Assembly (NCBI RefSeq): GCF_037176765.1
Contig: NC_090022.1
Coordinates: forward strand, 234,171,117 to 234,235,116
DNA length: 64,000 nt
Source of the DNA: Anolis sagrei
Lineage: Eukaryota > Chordata > Lepidosauria > Squamata > Anolidae
Direction of reading: 5' to 3'
Shown here: one piece after another, positions 21,780 to 32,609 of the stretch
Numbering within the stretch: position 1 is the stretch's first letter
Layout of the letters: every line of letters begins with the position of its first letter
The notes under the pieces: generated by a model
Told to the model about the DNA's origin: nothing
The model's database searches: none
Seen by the model: the letters and a program-made list of their open reading frames with translations, nothing else
Position numbers and translations under genes: made by a program

Positions 21780-22883
21780 GGTAAATGGAACTGTTTGTAT
21801 TTGGATCTCAGAGGTATACCAAAAATAATTGCCCTGGATGTTCAGTGGGAATGCTGAACATCCAAAAAACAAGTTTATTTCATCTACCAGCAAAATAGTT
21901 TATTTGTGCATATTGAGAGTGGGATGGGAACAATATAATATCAGTCTTTCAGACAGAGTTTAAACTGACCTGTGATAAATTCTGTTGGGTACAAAGTAGG
22001 GTCAACCATAACTGAGGACTTTTGACTTTTAAACAGCTATTTTTTTAAACAAAAAGATCAAACCTAGGATCTCAGTAACTTTAGGGTGACTATTTTCTCT
22101 CTCCAAGGTATGGCACGTTTTCTCTCGCACACATGCACAGCCCTGTGAATTTCCAAAGGGGCATCATGAGGCTGCAATTCAAATAAACCGGAGCCCCTCT
22201 CCGTGAGAGAAGAAAAGGCTTCCGCAGATGGATGTTCGGTTTCAAAGCGACCCAGAGAAAACAAATCCATGAGTGGGGTTCACAGCATACAGAACGCCAC
22301 ACTAGACTGTGAGTCTATTCTTGAAAGGGGAGAAGAATATGTACTTATGCTATCAATTCAGACAGAAGCAATAACAGAGTAGGAATAGAATTTTGGCTAT
22401 TCTTGTTCTGTAAATTGAGGCTTCAATAGTTCAATATATTTAGTTGTGTGTGTGGTGGTGATTGGGGGGGGGGGATCTTGCAACTTCTCCTTTATAGGCA
22501 CTGTTTCCATGGCAATTGTGTTGCTAAGGATGGGCCCAATAAGCACATTACAGCCTTATCTGCATTTGGAAGTCATTCCTGTAAAAGGACAGATTGGCAA
22601 TAACAGCACTGGCAGAATAAAGTGTTAAGACTCGCAAATCTGGCTCTGTGAGCAGCAGCCTGGTGTGCAAGACGTCTTGCTGAGGTTAATGTGCTGGCTG
22701 GGAGATGAGCCCACATCCCATAATAATACTTTCTGCTTGAGAACAGCTTTAGGAGTTATATGGATATTCTAAAATATGAAGCAGTCAATGGCCCTTCCTT
22801 TTGCTATGCTTTTTAGTTTGTACTCACCATGGCGATAGCATACACTTAATATCCAACAAACAGCTTACAAAGTTCCTCCCTGG
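21780..22883. other. Intergenic sequence with one dispersed block
   Basis: It holds the second copy of the block seen at 20228 (21906-21980) and a G run near 22465. The stretch 22090-22310 is less AT-rich and not recognised. No gene model can be supported. Confidence 0.35.
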
Positions 22884-23095
22884 ATGCATCTACACTGTAG
22901 AAATAATGCAATTTTACACCACTTTGACTCCCATGGCTCAATGCTATGGAATCCTGGGATTTGTACTTTCATGAGGCACCAGGACTCCCTGGCACAGAAA
23001 GTAAAAGATCTTGTAAAACTACAGTTCCCATTATTCTATAGCATTGAGCCATGGCACTTAAAGTGGTGTCAAACTGCATTAATTCTACAATGTTG
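22884..23095. mobile_element. Palindromic MITE, family M1
   Basis: A full-length copy running from CTACACTGTAGAAATAATGC to GCATTAATTCTACAATG, with the paired inner blocks CCATGGCTCAATGCTATGG and CTATAGCATTGAGCCATGG. Confidence 0.75.
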
Positions 23096-23687
23096 ATGAA
23101 TTTCTGTGGGATGCACCCAAGGAAATGAGGTATCTTGACATCCGCTTTCTATGGCAAACTGCTGCTCTTTAAGTTAAACAAAACAAATGTTTAAAGGAGT
23201 CAATTCTCCAAGACAGAGAGAAACTGAGGGCTCCTTAAGAAATTGGGGTGTGGATCCAAAGAAACTCATCTGGTGCACACAAAGATCAGACTGATCCGCT
23301 CTAGAAAATCAGGATCTGTTCCAATTGCTGAAAGGTGGCCAAACCACTGCTAATATTTCTGTAAATATTATTTTAAACATGATTTTCTAGAGTAGCTTCT
23401 GGATGGTAAATAGCATATCAATTGCTGTGGAGGTTGAAATAAGACTAGAAACCTGATCGCATGGTTCTTTGCAAGTAGTCATGGTGGCAATATTTTTTAC
23501 ATACATACTTATGATACATAATACATCATTTACATATTATCCTCCCCAACTTGGCTTCAACCCACATGACCTTAACTTTTTAGAAAAGGAAATGTGGCAG
23601 CACATTTAATACTAACTGGTTTTTATTTCTGCATGAGTTTTTGTGGAGAGAAATCCACTTATTTGGATTCAGTACCATATTGTAGAG
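23096..23687. other. Unique intergenic sequence
   Basis: Nothing recognised in these 590 bases. Confidence 0.35.
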
Positions 23688-24250
23688 CAGGGTTTCTCAA
23701 CCTGGGGGGGGGGGGCATGAGGAGGGTGTCAAAGGGGTCACCAAAGACCATCATAAAACAGTATTTTCTGTTGGTCATGGGGGTTGTGGGTGGGAAGTTT
23801 GTTGGTGAGGTTCAGAAAGCTCTTTGATTGTAGGTGAACTATAAACCACAGCAACTACAACTCCCAAATGTCAAGTCTATTTTCCCCCAAATCCATCAGT
23901 GTTCACATTTGGGCATATTGATTTTTTTGTGCCAAATTTGGTCCAGATCCATCATTGTGTGAGTCCACAGTGCTCTCTGGATGTAGGAGAACTACAGTTC
24001 CAAAACTCAAGGTCAATGCCCACCTAACCCTTCCAGTATTTTCTGTTGGTCATGGGGAGTTCTGTATGCTAAGTTTGGTTCAATTTCATTGTTGGTGGAG
24101 TTTGGAATGCTATTTGATTGCAGGTATACTATAAAACCTAACAATTACAACTCCCGAATGACAAAATCAATTCCCTCCCCCACCCCACCAGTATTCAAAT
24201 TTGTGCCAAATTTGGTCCAGTGAATGAAAATACATTCTGTATATCAGATA
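23688..24250 (-). mobile_element. hAT-Charlie element, OC1-like, reversed
   Basis: It begins CAGGGTTTCTCAACCTGGGG and carries the reverse complements of motifs of the copy at 8810: GTATTTTCTGTTGGTCATGG, CAACTACAACTCCCAAATG and TGTGCCAAATTTGGTCCAG. The interior shows two related arms (TTTTCTGTTGGTCATGG occurs twice, about 23763 and 24039). It is longer than the 8810 copy, which lacks the 3' half. Confidence 0.7.
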
Positions 24251-25037
24251 TTTACATTATGTAGATGCTGAGGGACTATGTTTCCCAGCTTTATTCATAA
24301 CTGGCTATGCTGCTATAGATGCTGAGATTCTTAAACCTAAATTCTGCTTCCTAAACCACATATCCCAGGATTCCATAGGATATTGTCATGGCAGTTAAAG
24401 TGGAATCATAGTACTCTATATTTACTGAAATCAACTCATTTAAAATATGCAACATTTTGATTCCATGAACTACATTAAACCTGTTTGGCATAAAAATGCA
24501 TGTCAGTACTTGGAGGGTTAATCTGGTGAGTCGTGACTACTTGTAAACTGTCAACTTCTCTCCGAGGATAAATAATGAAAGCTTCAGGAAGAACAAGCAC
24601 ACAGGAAGCCGTGGAGATTGGATATACGTAGGTGTGGAAGGCATTCATTTTTATCCAATCACTGAATAAAGAGCACATTATTCATGCAATCTGGTTCATT
24701 CACTGCTACGTGACCTGAACCACAATAGGAGACTGCCGCAGCCAGTCTTGCTGAACTGAACTGCATTAGAAAGCAAGAAAGGAAAGGACTCTTTAGCTTA
24801 ACCACACAGTGTTTCACGTAGAACAAAACGCGCCACCGTAGACATATGCAGGTCCTGCAGTGAAGATTGTATTGAGACCCACTCTTGAGAACATAACATG
24901 GTTTGCGCATGACTTTCCTCCTCCCCTTACAGTATAAGAAGCCAGGGACTTTACCATGATATGAGACCACTTTTTTTCTCTCATCCACAGTTTGAACTTT
25001 GCCTTGCATTATTTCTTTTTCCTCAAGAGCCAGAGTG
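24251..25037. other. Intergenic sequence with a MITE remnant
   Basis: About 24355-24410 (TATCCCAGGATTCCATAGG, GGCAGTTAAAGTGG) is a remnant of family M1. The rest is unrecognised. The minus-strand frame near 24659-25099 has no domain. Confidence 0.35.
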
Positions 25038-25045
25038 CTATAGGG

Positions 25046-25305
25046 CAGAGCTTTCCAAACTGTATGCTGTGACATGTTAGTGTGTTTAAAAAAATACAAA
25101 TATATTTTAAAAAATACAAATGAAAAGTTTTCATGAGATATGTTGCGCCTCCATACATTTTGTTACTACAATTTAGGGATGTGTCTTTATTTATTATAAG
25201 GGACTGGCTTAACTTCCTGTTTGCTAGTAAGACTGAATTACTGTGTTGCAAAACGATTCATGTCTAAAAATTGTGTCACCAACATGAAATGTTTTGAAAG
25301 CTCTG
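25046..25305. mobile_element. hAT element (CAGAGCTTTCCAAAC family), copy 1
   Basis: Its ends CAGAGCTTTCCAAACTG and GTTTTGAAAGCTCTG are inverted repeats. The flanks CTATAGGG (25038-25045) and CTTTAGAG (25306-25313) are a diverged 8-bp duplication (6 of 8). The interior shares GTTTTCATGAGATA and AACTTCCTGTTT-like blocks with the copy at 36357. Non-autonomous. Confidence 0.7.
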
Positions 25306-25357
25306 CTTTAGAGGTTTGAGTGTTGGACTAAGGGTTGAGTTTTTACTCAGGCTTACC

Positions 25358-25540
25358 TTTGGGGGCCACGGTGGTGCAATGGGTTAAACCCTTGTGCTGC
25401 TGAATTGCTGATCTGAAGGTTGGCAGTTCGAATCCATGAGATGAGGTGTGCTCCCATCTCTCAGCCATAGTGTCTGTCAGCCTAGCAGTTAGAAAACATG
25501 CAAAATGTGAATAGATAAATAGATACTGCTTTGGCAGGAA
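25358..25540 (+). mobile_element. tRNA-derived SINE, second family
   Basis: A clear tRNA-like head, GGTGGTGCAATGGGTTAAAC (A box) and GCAGTTCGAATCC (B box), is followed by CCTAGCAGTTAGAAAACATG and GATAAATAGATACTGC, as in known squamate SINEs. The 3' half is lost. A reversed copy of the family's 3' half and head lies at 54056. Confidence 0.7.
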
Positions 25541-26042
25541 AAAACAGAGACGCTCCAAACAATCTTGACAGCCTCACGACCAGGAGCTGACAACCTCCCC
25601 AGAGTCAGTGATGAGCACTGCCTCCAGAAGCCTGAAATGAAAGGAGAAGCCTCTGCCCTTGTGTCTCTGTCAACACACTCCAAGACAGGGTTACTGCCAG
25701 ATCAACTCTTTGCATCTGTCAGAAAACTAATCCAACTCCCTTTTGGCTAAAATGCCAATGAAGACGTATGCTCAGGCATGGAAATCCATCTGGAAACCTT
25801 GAGGCGGGCAATGGAAAACCACCTCTGAATAAATTCTGCCATGAAAGTTATAGAATAGGGTTATCATAAATCAAAGGCACATAAAACGAAAGGTTTTATT
25901 CAGTTGTGCCACAAGCCTATACACACTGGGAGTAAGACCAACTGAAGACAAGAGGGCTTTGCTTCTTAGAAGACATGTCTCATAATGTCATTTTTGCTTT
26001 CACATTCCACTTTTTGACATAATTCCAATTATCACATACAGC
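25541..26042. other. Intergenic, with a SINE 3' remnant
   Basis: About 25790-25890 (GGGCAATGGAAAACCACCTC ... AATCAAAGGCACATAAAAC) is the 3' half of the SINE family seen at 2230. The part at 25560-25780 is unrecognised. Confidence 0.45.
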
Positions 26043-26093
26043 AACTCATAATGTAATTCAAAAGAAAATACATTATGAGTTAGTCCAGGGGCC

Positions 26094-26263
26094 TCATCAC
26101 ACTAGAGAAAAAATCCACTTAACATCCGGTTGCTGCCTCTTGCAGAATTCTGGGGTTTGTAGTTTAGGGAGGAGCCTTTGATAGCCTCACTAGACTATAA
26201 ACCCCAGAATTTTGCAGGAGGTAGAAACTGGATATCAAGTGGATTTTTTCTCTAGTGTGATGA
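26094..26263. mobile_element. MITE with perfect 27-bp terminal inverted repeats
   Basis: Positions 26094-26120 (start TCATCACACTAGAGAAAAAA) and 26237-26263 are exact reverse complements over 27 nt. The inner part also folds around TTCTGGGGTTTGTAGT / ACTATAAACCCCAGAA. No coding capacity. A separate hairpin with 13-nt perfect arms (AACTCATAATGTA) lies just upstream at about 26043-26082. Confidence 0.75.
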
Positions 26264-28289
26264 AGTGACAGGAGACAAAATTGGGGGGAGGAGGTAGATT
26301 GTATGATACTATTGAGTAAATTGGGTTGGCCTTGAAATGTTTGTTTTCTCTGATTTATTTATTTAAAAAAACATTGAAAAGTTTTGTACTGTTTGTCACA
26401 AAAATAATCTTAATCTACACCTTGTGTTCCAAGGGTAGGCCACTGCCCTTGGTGTAATGGAGATTTTTTTAACTCCTGTCCTTCTCCACCCCCCACCCCA
26501 CTTCTACTTGGAAGACCATACTACGGTTATAAAGTCATTTGGAAATCAAAATGGGACATGTGAGGCAGGCCTCTACAAGACCATCTCAGAAAATGAATGC
26601 TTTCTGCAAGCTCTTGGGGCTTTTGTAAGATTTCAGATGTTGTGGGAACCCAGACCCTCTAAGTAGCCCTAAGTTTCTTGCGTAACCATATATATATAGC
26701 AAGGGTTTCCATTAAGGATTCAAGTGAGACCATAGCATTCTGTATGAATTGTAGGGCACAGTAAAGCATTTCTTTTATTTCCTATTGTGAACAATTAAAA
26801 CAATTAAAATTCCTGACCCAGCTTTTCTTTTCTGTTTCACCCACCCTCTCTATCATGAGGTCACAGTAGAACAAACAGACTTATGATTATGGCCATGAAA
26901 GCCTTCGACAGGACTTATTAATTTATTTTATTTTGACCATTACTTTTATGAACCAAAACCTATCACAAATTGTAGTCCAATATCTTTCATAGGTTAAAAG
27001 GAGGAAGTACATGAGAGGGAAGAGATCTGAGCTCCAAATACCAAATCACAAAGCGTGCTTCCATATCTCAGACTGTTTGCCTTTGCGGTCCAGTCTAAGT
27101 GCACAGATGAGTAGAGGAAAGCAGGCATTCTCAGATCATTGTGGGAGAGATCACTTTTGGTGCATTGGGTTCAGAGGTGTAGTTATGGGCAATGCATAAA
27201 ATAAGGGCATTGCCTCCCATAAGAACTCTGCTCCTCAATCCCCAAACTATAGTAACTTAAAGCCTCAGTAGCACATTTATAAATAGAATTTAGGCCTCTG
27301 AAGAAAAGGGGCAAAGTTACCAAGGGAACATGGACACAGCAAATGTTCATCCCAGCTGAACGACATTGGTATTTCAGTTTAAACGAGTAACGAAGGGGAG
27401 ACAATGTAAAGGGGAGGAGGTGGCACAGCGTATACTGTGATGACTCATTGTGTCTGTCTGGAGGTACGTTACTATATTGTTCAGAAGTTGTAATTTGTAG
27501 ATTCAGACAGAAGTCTGACATTGCTGTGAAACATCCTGAAGCAGTCATTTTGAAAAAAATCCAAAAGGGTAGATTTTATTTTATTTTAATTATATTATTT
27601 TTGCTTCCCACTTCTACAACCGTTTTGCTTTACCAATGAAATATGTCTAAGGATAGTGCTGAACTCACAGCACAGTGGGGTGCTGCAATCCTACTGAAAA
27701 CTGCTAAACAGATAAAACAAAAACAAAAACCCTATGAATGCAAAAAACATCACATTCAGATGATTACGTGTGAAAGATGTACAGCAGCACAGACAGAAGA
27801 CAGACAAAATTAGAGTCATCTCTTCCAATGAGTCTCTTTGAAAAGTCCTACTGGAGCAACACTTATAACAGATCCACAGGAGAGAAGAAAGAGGAACACC
27901 TACAGTGCCGGCTGAAATCTCCCACTCACAAGTTCACATTGCTATGGCAACATTGAAACCTACTCGTATGAAGGCAATAGCAACCTCACCTTGGGCAAGA
28001 CGGGATGTGAAAGGAGGTGGGGGATGTGTTTACTCAAGATGACAGTGTATCATACACAGCAAAAAAAAAAAAAAAAAAAACCCTCTTAAGCCCCATTTGT
28101 CCAAAGCCTTAATAGTTACTCACAGAAGGTACATAACAACCATAATAAGATTCAGGCAGGAAAAAATAGGACACTGACTGATACCTCGAGATTTTGTGTG
28201 GAAGGCTGTATCGACCTGACCAGTAAGATTTTGGAAGAGGTGGAAGAGATTTTGGAAGAGAATAGCACAGTGCAATAATATAATTCGAA
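26264..28289. other. Unique intergenic sequence
   Basis: Mostly unrecognised. A fragment of the Penelope-like extension (TGGCCATGAAAGCCTTCGAC, about 26891-26911) and a 20-nt A run (28061-28081) are the only named items. Confidence 0.4.
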
Positions 28290-28540
28290 TATGTGCAATG
28301 ACTACAGAATGACCTTAGACTACAATTTCTGGATGGTGTGATTTTAATATTGAATGTAATTGTTAAATGCTTAATATGTATTAATTTTAATTCCATTGAT
28401 TTAAGCTTAATGTTTGTATGTGTTTAAGGCACTGAATAATTGCCATATGTAAGCCGCCTTGAGTCCCCCTTGAGGTAGAGAAAGGTAGAGAAAGGTAGAG
28501 AAAGGTGAGATATAAATAAGGTAAATAAATAAATAAATTT
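28290..28540 (+). mobile_element. L2-type LINE 3' tail
   Basis: GTAAGCCGCCTTGAGTCCCC and a final GATATAAATAAGGTAAATAA tail mark an L2 3' end. Inside it a 10-nt unit, GTAGAGAAAG, is repeated three times (about 28476-28506), a local tandem expansion. Confidence 0.7.
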
Positions 28541-28684
28541 ATTCTGGGAAGAAGTAGGTAGTGGGGTGTCAAAGAGTCCAATCCTGGATCCAGTGCTATT
28601 CAGCATTTTATTAATGACTTGGGTGATAGAATAAGGTATGCTTATTAAATGTACAGATGGTGCCAACTTAGGAAGAATTTCTAA

Positions 28685-28930
28685 TACAGTAGAGTCTCGC
28701 TTATCCAACCTTCGCTCTGTATTATCCAACACAGTCTGCCTCTCTCCCGGAATAATGTCCAGGATGGAAGAAAGAAAGAACCCTTGTCTGTCGTGGTGCT
28801 AAATTCATAAATACAGTAATTACTACATAACATTACCTGCTCAAACAAATGAAATTTATGTTGACAGGGATAAATACAACACACCAGGACTAGCAAAATG
28901 AAATGCATAAATATAGGTTCAGGCAAAAGC
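28685..28930. mobile_element. Tigger/pogo-type transposon fragment
   Basis: It begins ACAGTAGAGTCTCGCTTATC followed by CAAC, a well-known Tigger-type terminus, with TTATCCAAC repeated. The internal block GGTGCTAAATTCATAAATAC and CAGTAATTACTACATAACA fits the same family. The right terminus is not found. A minus-strand frame beyond it (28890-29078) could be transposase remnant but has no clear motif. Confidence 0.65.
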
Positions 28931-29104
28931 AAGGTGCTACAGCCTCCTTTAGCTGTTCTTCCACATTAAGAATTTTTGCCATCTTGACAATATTTTGTTG
29001 TTGCTTGGACACATCTATCTTGGTTTTCTTCTGTGAAATGTTGTATGGCTTGCGGTTTAATAGTGCTGTCTTTCCCAAACATTTGAAACCTTGCTTATTT
29101 GTTG

Positions 29105-29270
29105 CTGTTGTTGTGTGTCTTCAAATTGTGTTAACCTTATGAGGTAAAACTATCACAGAGTTTTCTTGAGTCTGAAAGACTATGACTTGCCCAAGGTCAC
29201 TCAATTGATTTCACTGATTGCCAGAGTTGTAGTCCAACGCTTAAACCATTACACCATGCTGGCTCCTAAC
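29105..29270 (-). mobile_element. tRNA-derived SINE copy
   Basis: Reverse complement of the family at 2230: GTGTGTCTTCAAATTGTG tail, then GACTTGCCCAAGGTCACTCA, and a head ending GTCCAACGCTTAAACCATTA and CACCATGCTGGCTC. Confidence 0.75.
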
Positions 29271-29402
29271 CTTGGTTATATTACCGCAAAAGGGACTAAA
29301 CAGAAGAGCCCATAATCTCTTGTACTATTTATGTCATTTTTAAAGTGGGACAGAATGTGACAAAATTAAATCAGTATAGATTTCAGTTGACGTGGTGTAG
29401 AC

Positions 29403-29732
29403 CACTACTTCTTAAACTGTGGGTCTTGATCCCAGATGGAATCCCTTTAGCTCAATATTGGGGTCAAGAAAAAAATTAGCAACAGTAAAAGGTTTCTGAA
29501 CATCATCCATTTACACAAATCCGTTAGCAGCAACGTTCAGTGTTTACTGTGGACTCTGCAGAAAATGCTTCAACTGTACTCTGCAAAAATGAAAATTAGC
29601 CTGTTTAGCAGACCTTGCAAATGCTGATTTATTTTCAGGAAATGTTTGACATTTATATCTATTTTATATGGGTTCACAAAAAAATTCTTGGGCAAAAAAG
29701 GGTCATGAGTGGAAAAAGTTTACGAAACCCTG
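29403..29732. mobile_element. hAT element, copy 1 of a two-member family
   Basis: The ends CACTACTTCTTAAACTGTGG and GTTTACGAAACCCTG are imperfect inverted repeats. The flanks GTGTAGAC (29395-29402) and GTATAGAC (29733-29740) are an 8-bp duplication with one mismatch. The body (TTAGCTCAATATTGGGGTC, ATGCTTCAACTGTACT, AGCCTGTTTAGCAGACCTT) matches the element at 55474. Confidence 0.75.
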
Positions 29733-30177
29733 GTATAGACTGTATCAGCATCAGCCAAACGTTGGAGCTCAGTGACTGATTTTACACTCAAGAACCCATA
29801 TCAGTCCTCCAAAAACATGAAACCAGAAGTGTCCAAGAGTCTGCTTTTACTTCTGATGAGGGAAATGTTGCTTTTAACTTTAAAAATAGTCTTCTAATCA
29901 TGTACAGTTCTTCCAGTCAAATACCTGCAACATAAAGTCGGCCTTTAGGAATATACCTTTCAGCTCTGTTCTCCTTTTTTCAGTGTTTGTCATTCCCTTC
30001 TCAGAAATGTTTCTTCTTTCCCTGACACACACCTAGCTGAAGGGGCAAGGAGGATGAGTCATCTTCTCCAAAATGGCTTTTTATAGTCCCGCTATGAATC
30101 TCCAACTAGCTGTCCAGGGACAAGTATCTGTAATTTCTCTAACAAAAAGAAGCAGCTAGAATACTGAGGTGCTTGAC

Positions 30178-30488
30178 CAGGCCCGTAGCCAGGATTTCGT
30201 TTCAGGGGGGGCTGATTTCTTTTCGGGGGGGGTTGGGGGGGGCTGAGTTTCGGGGGGAGCTGAGTCTGAGTGAAAGAGGGTCTAGCCTAACAAATCTTTT
30301 GTATCATTACCCCAATACCCCCATGCATATGGGATATATTGAGTATGGTGATCAGTTCATGATATGAATAAACATAACAGTTTAAATAATGCACCAGTAA
30401 GGCCTTTTCGCGAACCACCATGAGAATTTCGGGGGGGGGGGGGGCTGAAGCCCCTCAAGCCCCCCCCCCCCCCCCGGCTACATGCCTG
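30178..30488 (-). mobile_element. hAT element with G/C homopolymers, copy 2
   Basis: The inverse of the element at 16660: CAGGCCCGTAGCCAGG at the left end and GGCTACATGCCTG at the right. It is flanked by perfect 8-bp duplications TGCTTGAC at 30170-30177 and 30489-30496. The long C/G runs are near 30430-30444 and 30460-30475. The near-identity of the middle (TTTTGTATCATTACCCCAAT) to copy 1 points to recent activity. Confidence 0.85.
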
Positions 30489-30496
30489 TGCTTGAC

Positions 30497-31204
30497 CATT
30501 AAGGAACTTCTATCATTTTGGCTTCTTCGAGCTTCTGGCTCCTTCTTAGCTATCAAATAGTAATCCTGTAACAATATTAAGGAATTTGGAAAATTATTTT
30601 AATGAGAATGAAAATAATAGCATGCTGATGCATCCATAACAGGGCAATAGGGAAGGAATGGTCCCACCGGATCATTCTGTCACTGCTAAGCTATATGGTT
30701 AGCTTCAGCGTCTCATTATGTTCATTTTTCTTGCAAGTAACTTCATAGCATAACAAAAAATCTTGACAAGGAACAGAAATGGAAGAACTGAGATGCCCCT
30801 GGCAACACACAACATGCTTTCTAGAATCACATTTCACATAGCAGTGGTCAACAACCTTTCTTCCAACAATAGGAGCTTCATTCCAATCCAGCTATTCACG
30901 GTCTTCCTCCTTCATCCAATTGCCAGCATTGTGAAAAGAGAGTCCTTCCAAAACCATTAACAATATGCTTATCAATTGTTCTGGAAAAAACTGGATTCAG
31001 CCCCACTCTCATGCCTATTTTACAGAAAATGCTCTTCTATGTGTGCAGAGACTTCTTCATATCTGACCTATTGATTGAGCTGATGTTGGGGACATTTAAT
31101 GTTCCAGCTCCCAGCAGCAGAAGTAATACTCTTGAAATAAAATATTTTGGACTGTGATAAATACATATTCTACATTTAAACAGATATAATGAAGATATGT
31201 AGAT
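30497..31204. other. Unique intergenic sequence
   Basis: No element or gene is recognised in these 700 bases. Confidence 0.35.
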
Positions 31205-31405
31205 ATAATCTACATTGTGGCAGTAATGTAGTTTGACTCTAGTTGCCATGGCTCAAATTTCAAAGTTGTGGTTTTACAAGACTTTAGCCCTCTCTGAAAA
31301 AGAGGTCTGGTGCCTCACCAAACTACAACTTCCATGATTCCATAGGTTTGAACCACAGCAGTTAAAGTGGTGTCAAACTGCATTAATTCTGCAGTGTAAA
31401 TGGAT
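31205..31405. mobile_element. Palindromic MITE, family M1
   Basis: Full-length copy, from ATCTACATTGTGGCAGTAAT to GCATTAATTCTGCAGTG, including GGTTTTACAAGACTTTAGCC and CTACAACTTCCATGATTCC. Confidence 0.7.
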
Positions 31406-32324
31406 TTTATAGGGAGCATGAAATGCAAGAAAATGAAGACTACTGAAATCTGTAATGCTACATCTCTTCATTGAAGTATATTTGAAGAATTGACTCTAGT
31501 AAGCTTGCCTCCTGACACCAGCAGAAATGAAAGACTTTGAAAAATGGGATATAAGTATAAATTCCTCAGGCAAAAACTTAACAAAAAATGGAAAGAGCTA
31601 TGGCACACATATGGCATTATATAAATAATGAGAATAATGACTATGTGTCATTGGCACATGTTTGGAATCTGAATCATATTTCAGTTCTTCATCAGCCAGC
31701 CACTGTTTCTGAAGTTGTGACTCAGTGAAGAAGGTACTGTACAAAAGGTCTCTTTGGCTGTGAATGTGCTTGTCGCTTTTGGGAAGAAAAAATCGTGTAA
31801 AATCCTTTGGCAAAAAGAAATAAGGAAACTATCTGAAAACCACTATCATCATAAAGACTCTCTGATACTTCACATTTCCAAAATATTTCGTAAGACTAGA
31901 AAAATGAATTGGTGTTTTCTATAAATAGGATATTTACTGCCTTCTCCAAACTGCTAAAGGGTGGTGGATGACTTTCAACCTCATTTTTTAAAAAACCATT
32001 TATGACTGATCCTCTGTGAAACACTCATAATTATGACTCTTAATAACTTCATGCCCCTATCGCCCCAAAGCATACATAATCCTGGATTACCCAGCTAAGA
32101 GGTTCTGAGCGTACTTCAAAGATAGGCTAGGGAGCAGGAAAAGAAATATTGTTATAGTCTACAGAAATTTTAGTTTTCAGCAAAAATTGCATTGGACAAT
32201 TGAACAGAATGACCTATTCACAAACTGCCCTGATTTGGCAGGGACAGTCCTGATTAATCATATCATACTCATATCATACTTCTTCAGCTGCTTTAAAAAT
32301 GTACGTGTTTTGACTTACATACAA
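31406..32324. other. Unique intergenic sequence
   Basis: Nothing recognised. Confidence 0.35.
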
Positions 32325-32560
32325 ATTTAATAATAATAATAATAATAATAATAAAAATAATAATAATTTTATTTTTGTACTCTGCCTCCATCTCTCCAAA
32401 GAGACTTGGGTGGCTTGCATGGGGCCAAGCCCGATCAAGACAGTTAAAATGTGACACATTAAAATACATAACAACAATATAAAACAAAGTAAAACAACAA
32501 CATCATAACAATATAAAACAGGCATCAAAATCAACAACCAATAACAAAATTCAGTTAAGA
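32325..32560 (-). mobile_element. L2-type LINE 3' end, reversed
   Basis: An (AAT)n tract (about 32328-32367) is followed by CTCTGCCTCCATCTCTCCAA and AGAGACTTGGGTGGC, the reversed L2 tail. A Tigger-like tip (GTTTGTAACTTGGGGACTGC) lies at about 32584-32604. Confidence 0.65.
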
Positions 32561-32609
32561 ACAAAGATGCAGAACCTATCTTGTTTGTAACTTGGGGACT
32601 GCCTTCTTC

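Noticed and set aside
21322-23095. Conserved regulatory palindromes
   Set aside because: The repeated hairpins match multi-copy MITE families, so they are better explained as transposons.
28890-29078. Lysine/glutamine-rich frame as Tigger transposase
   Set aside because: It lies beyond a Tigger-type end but shows no helix-turn-helix or DDE motif, so a transposase call is unsupported.
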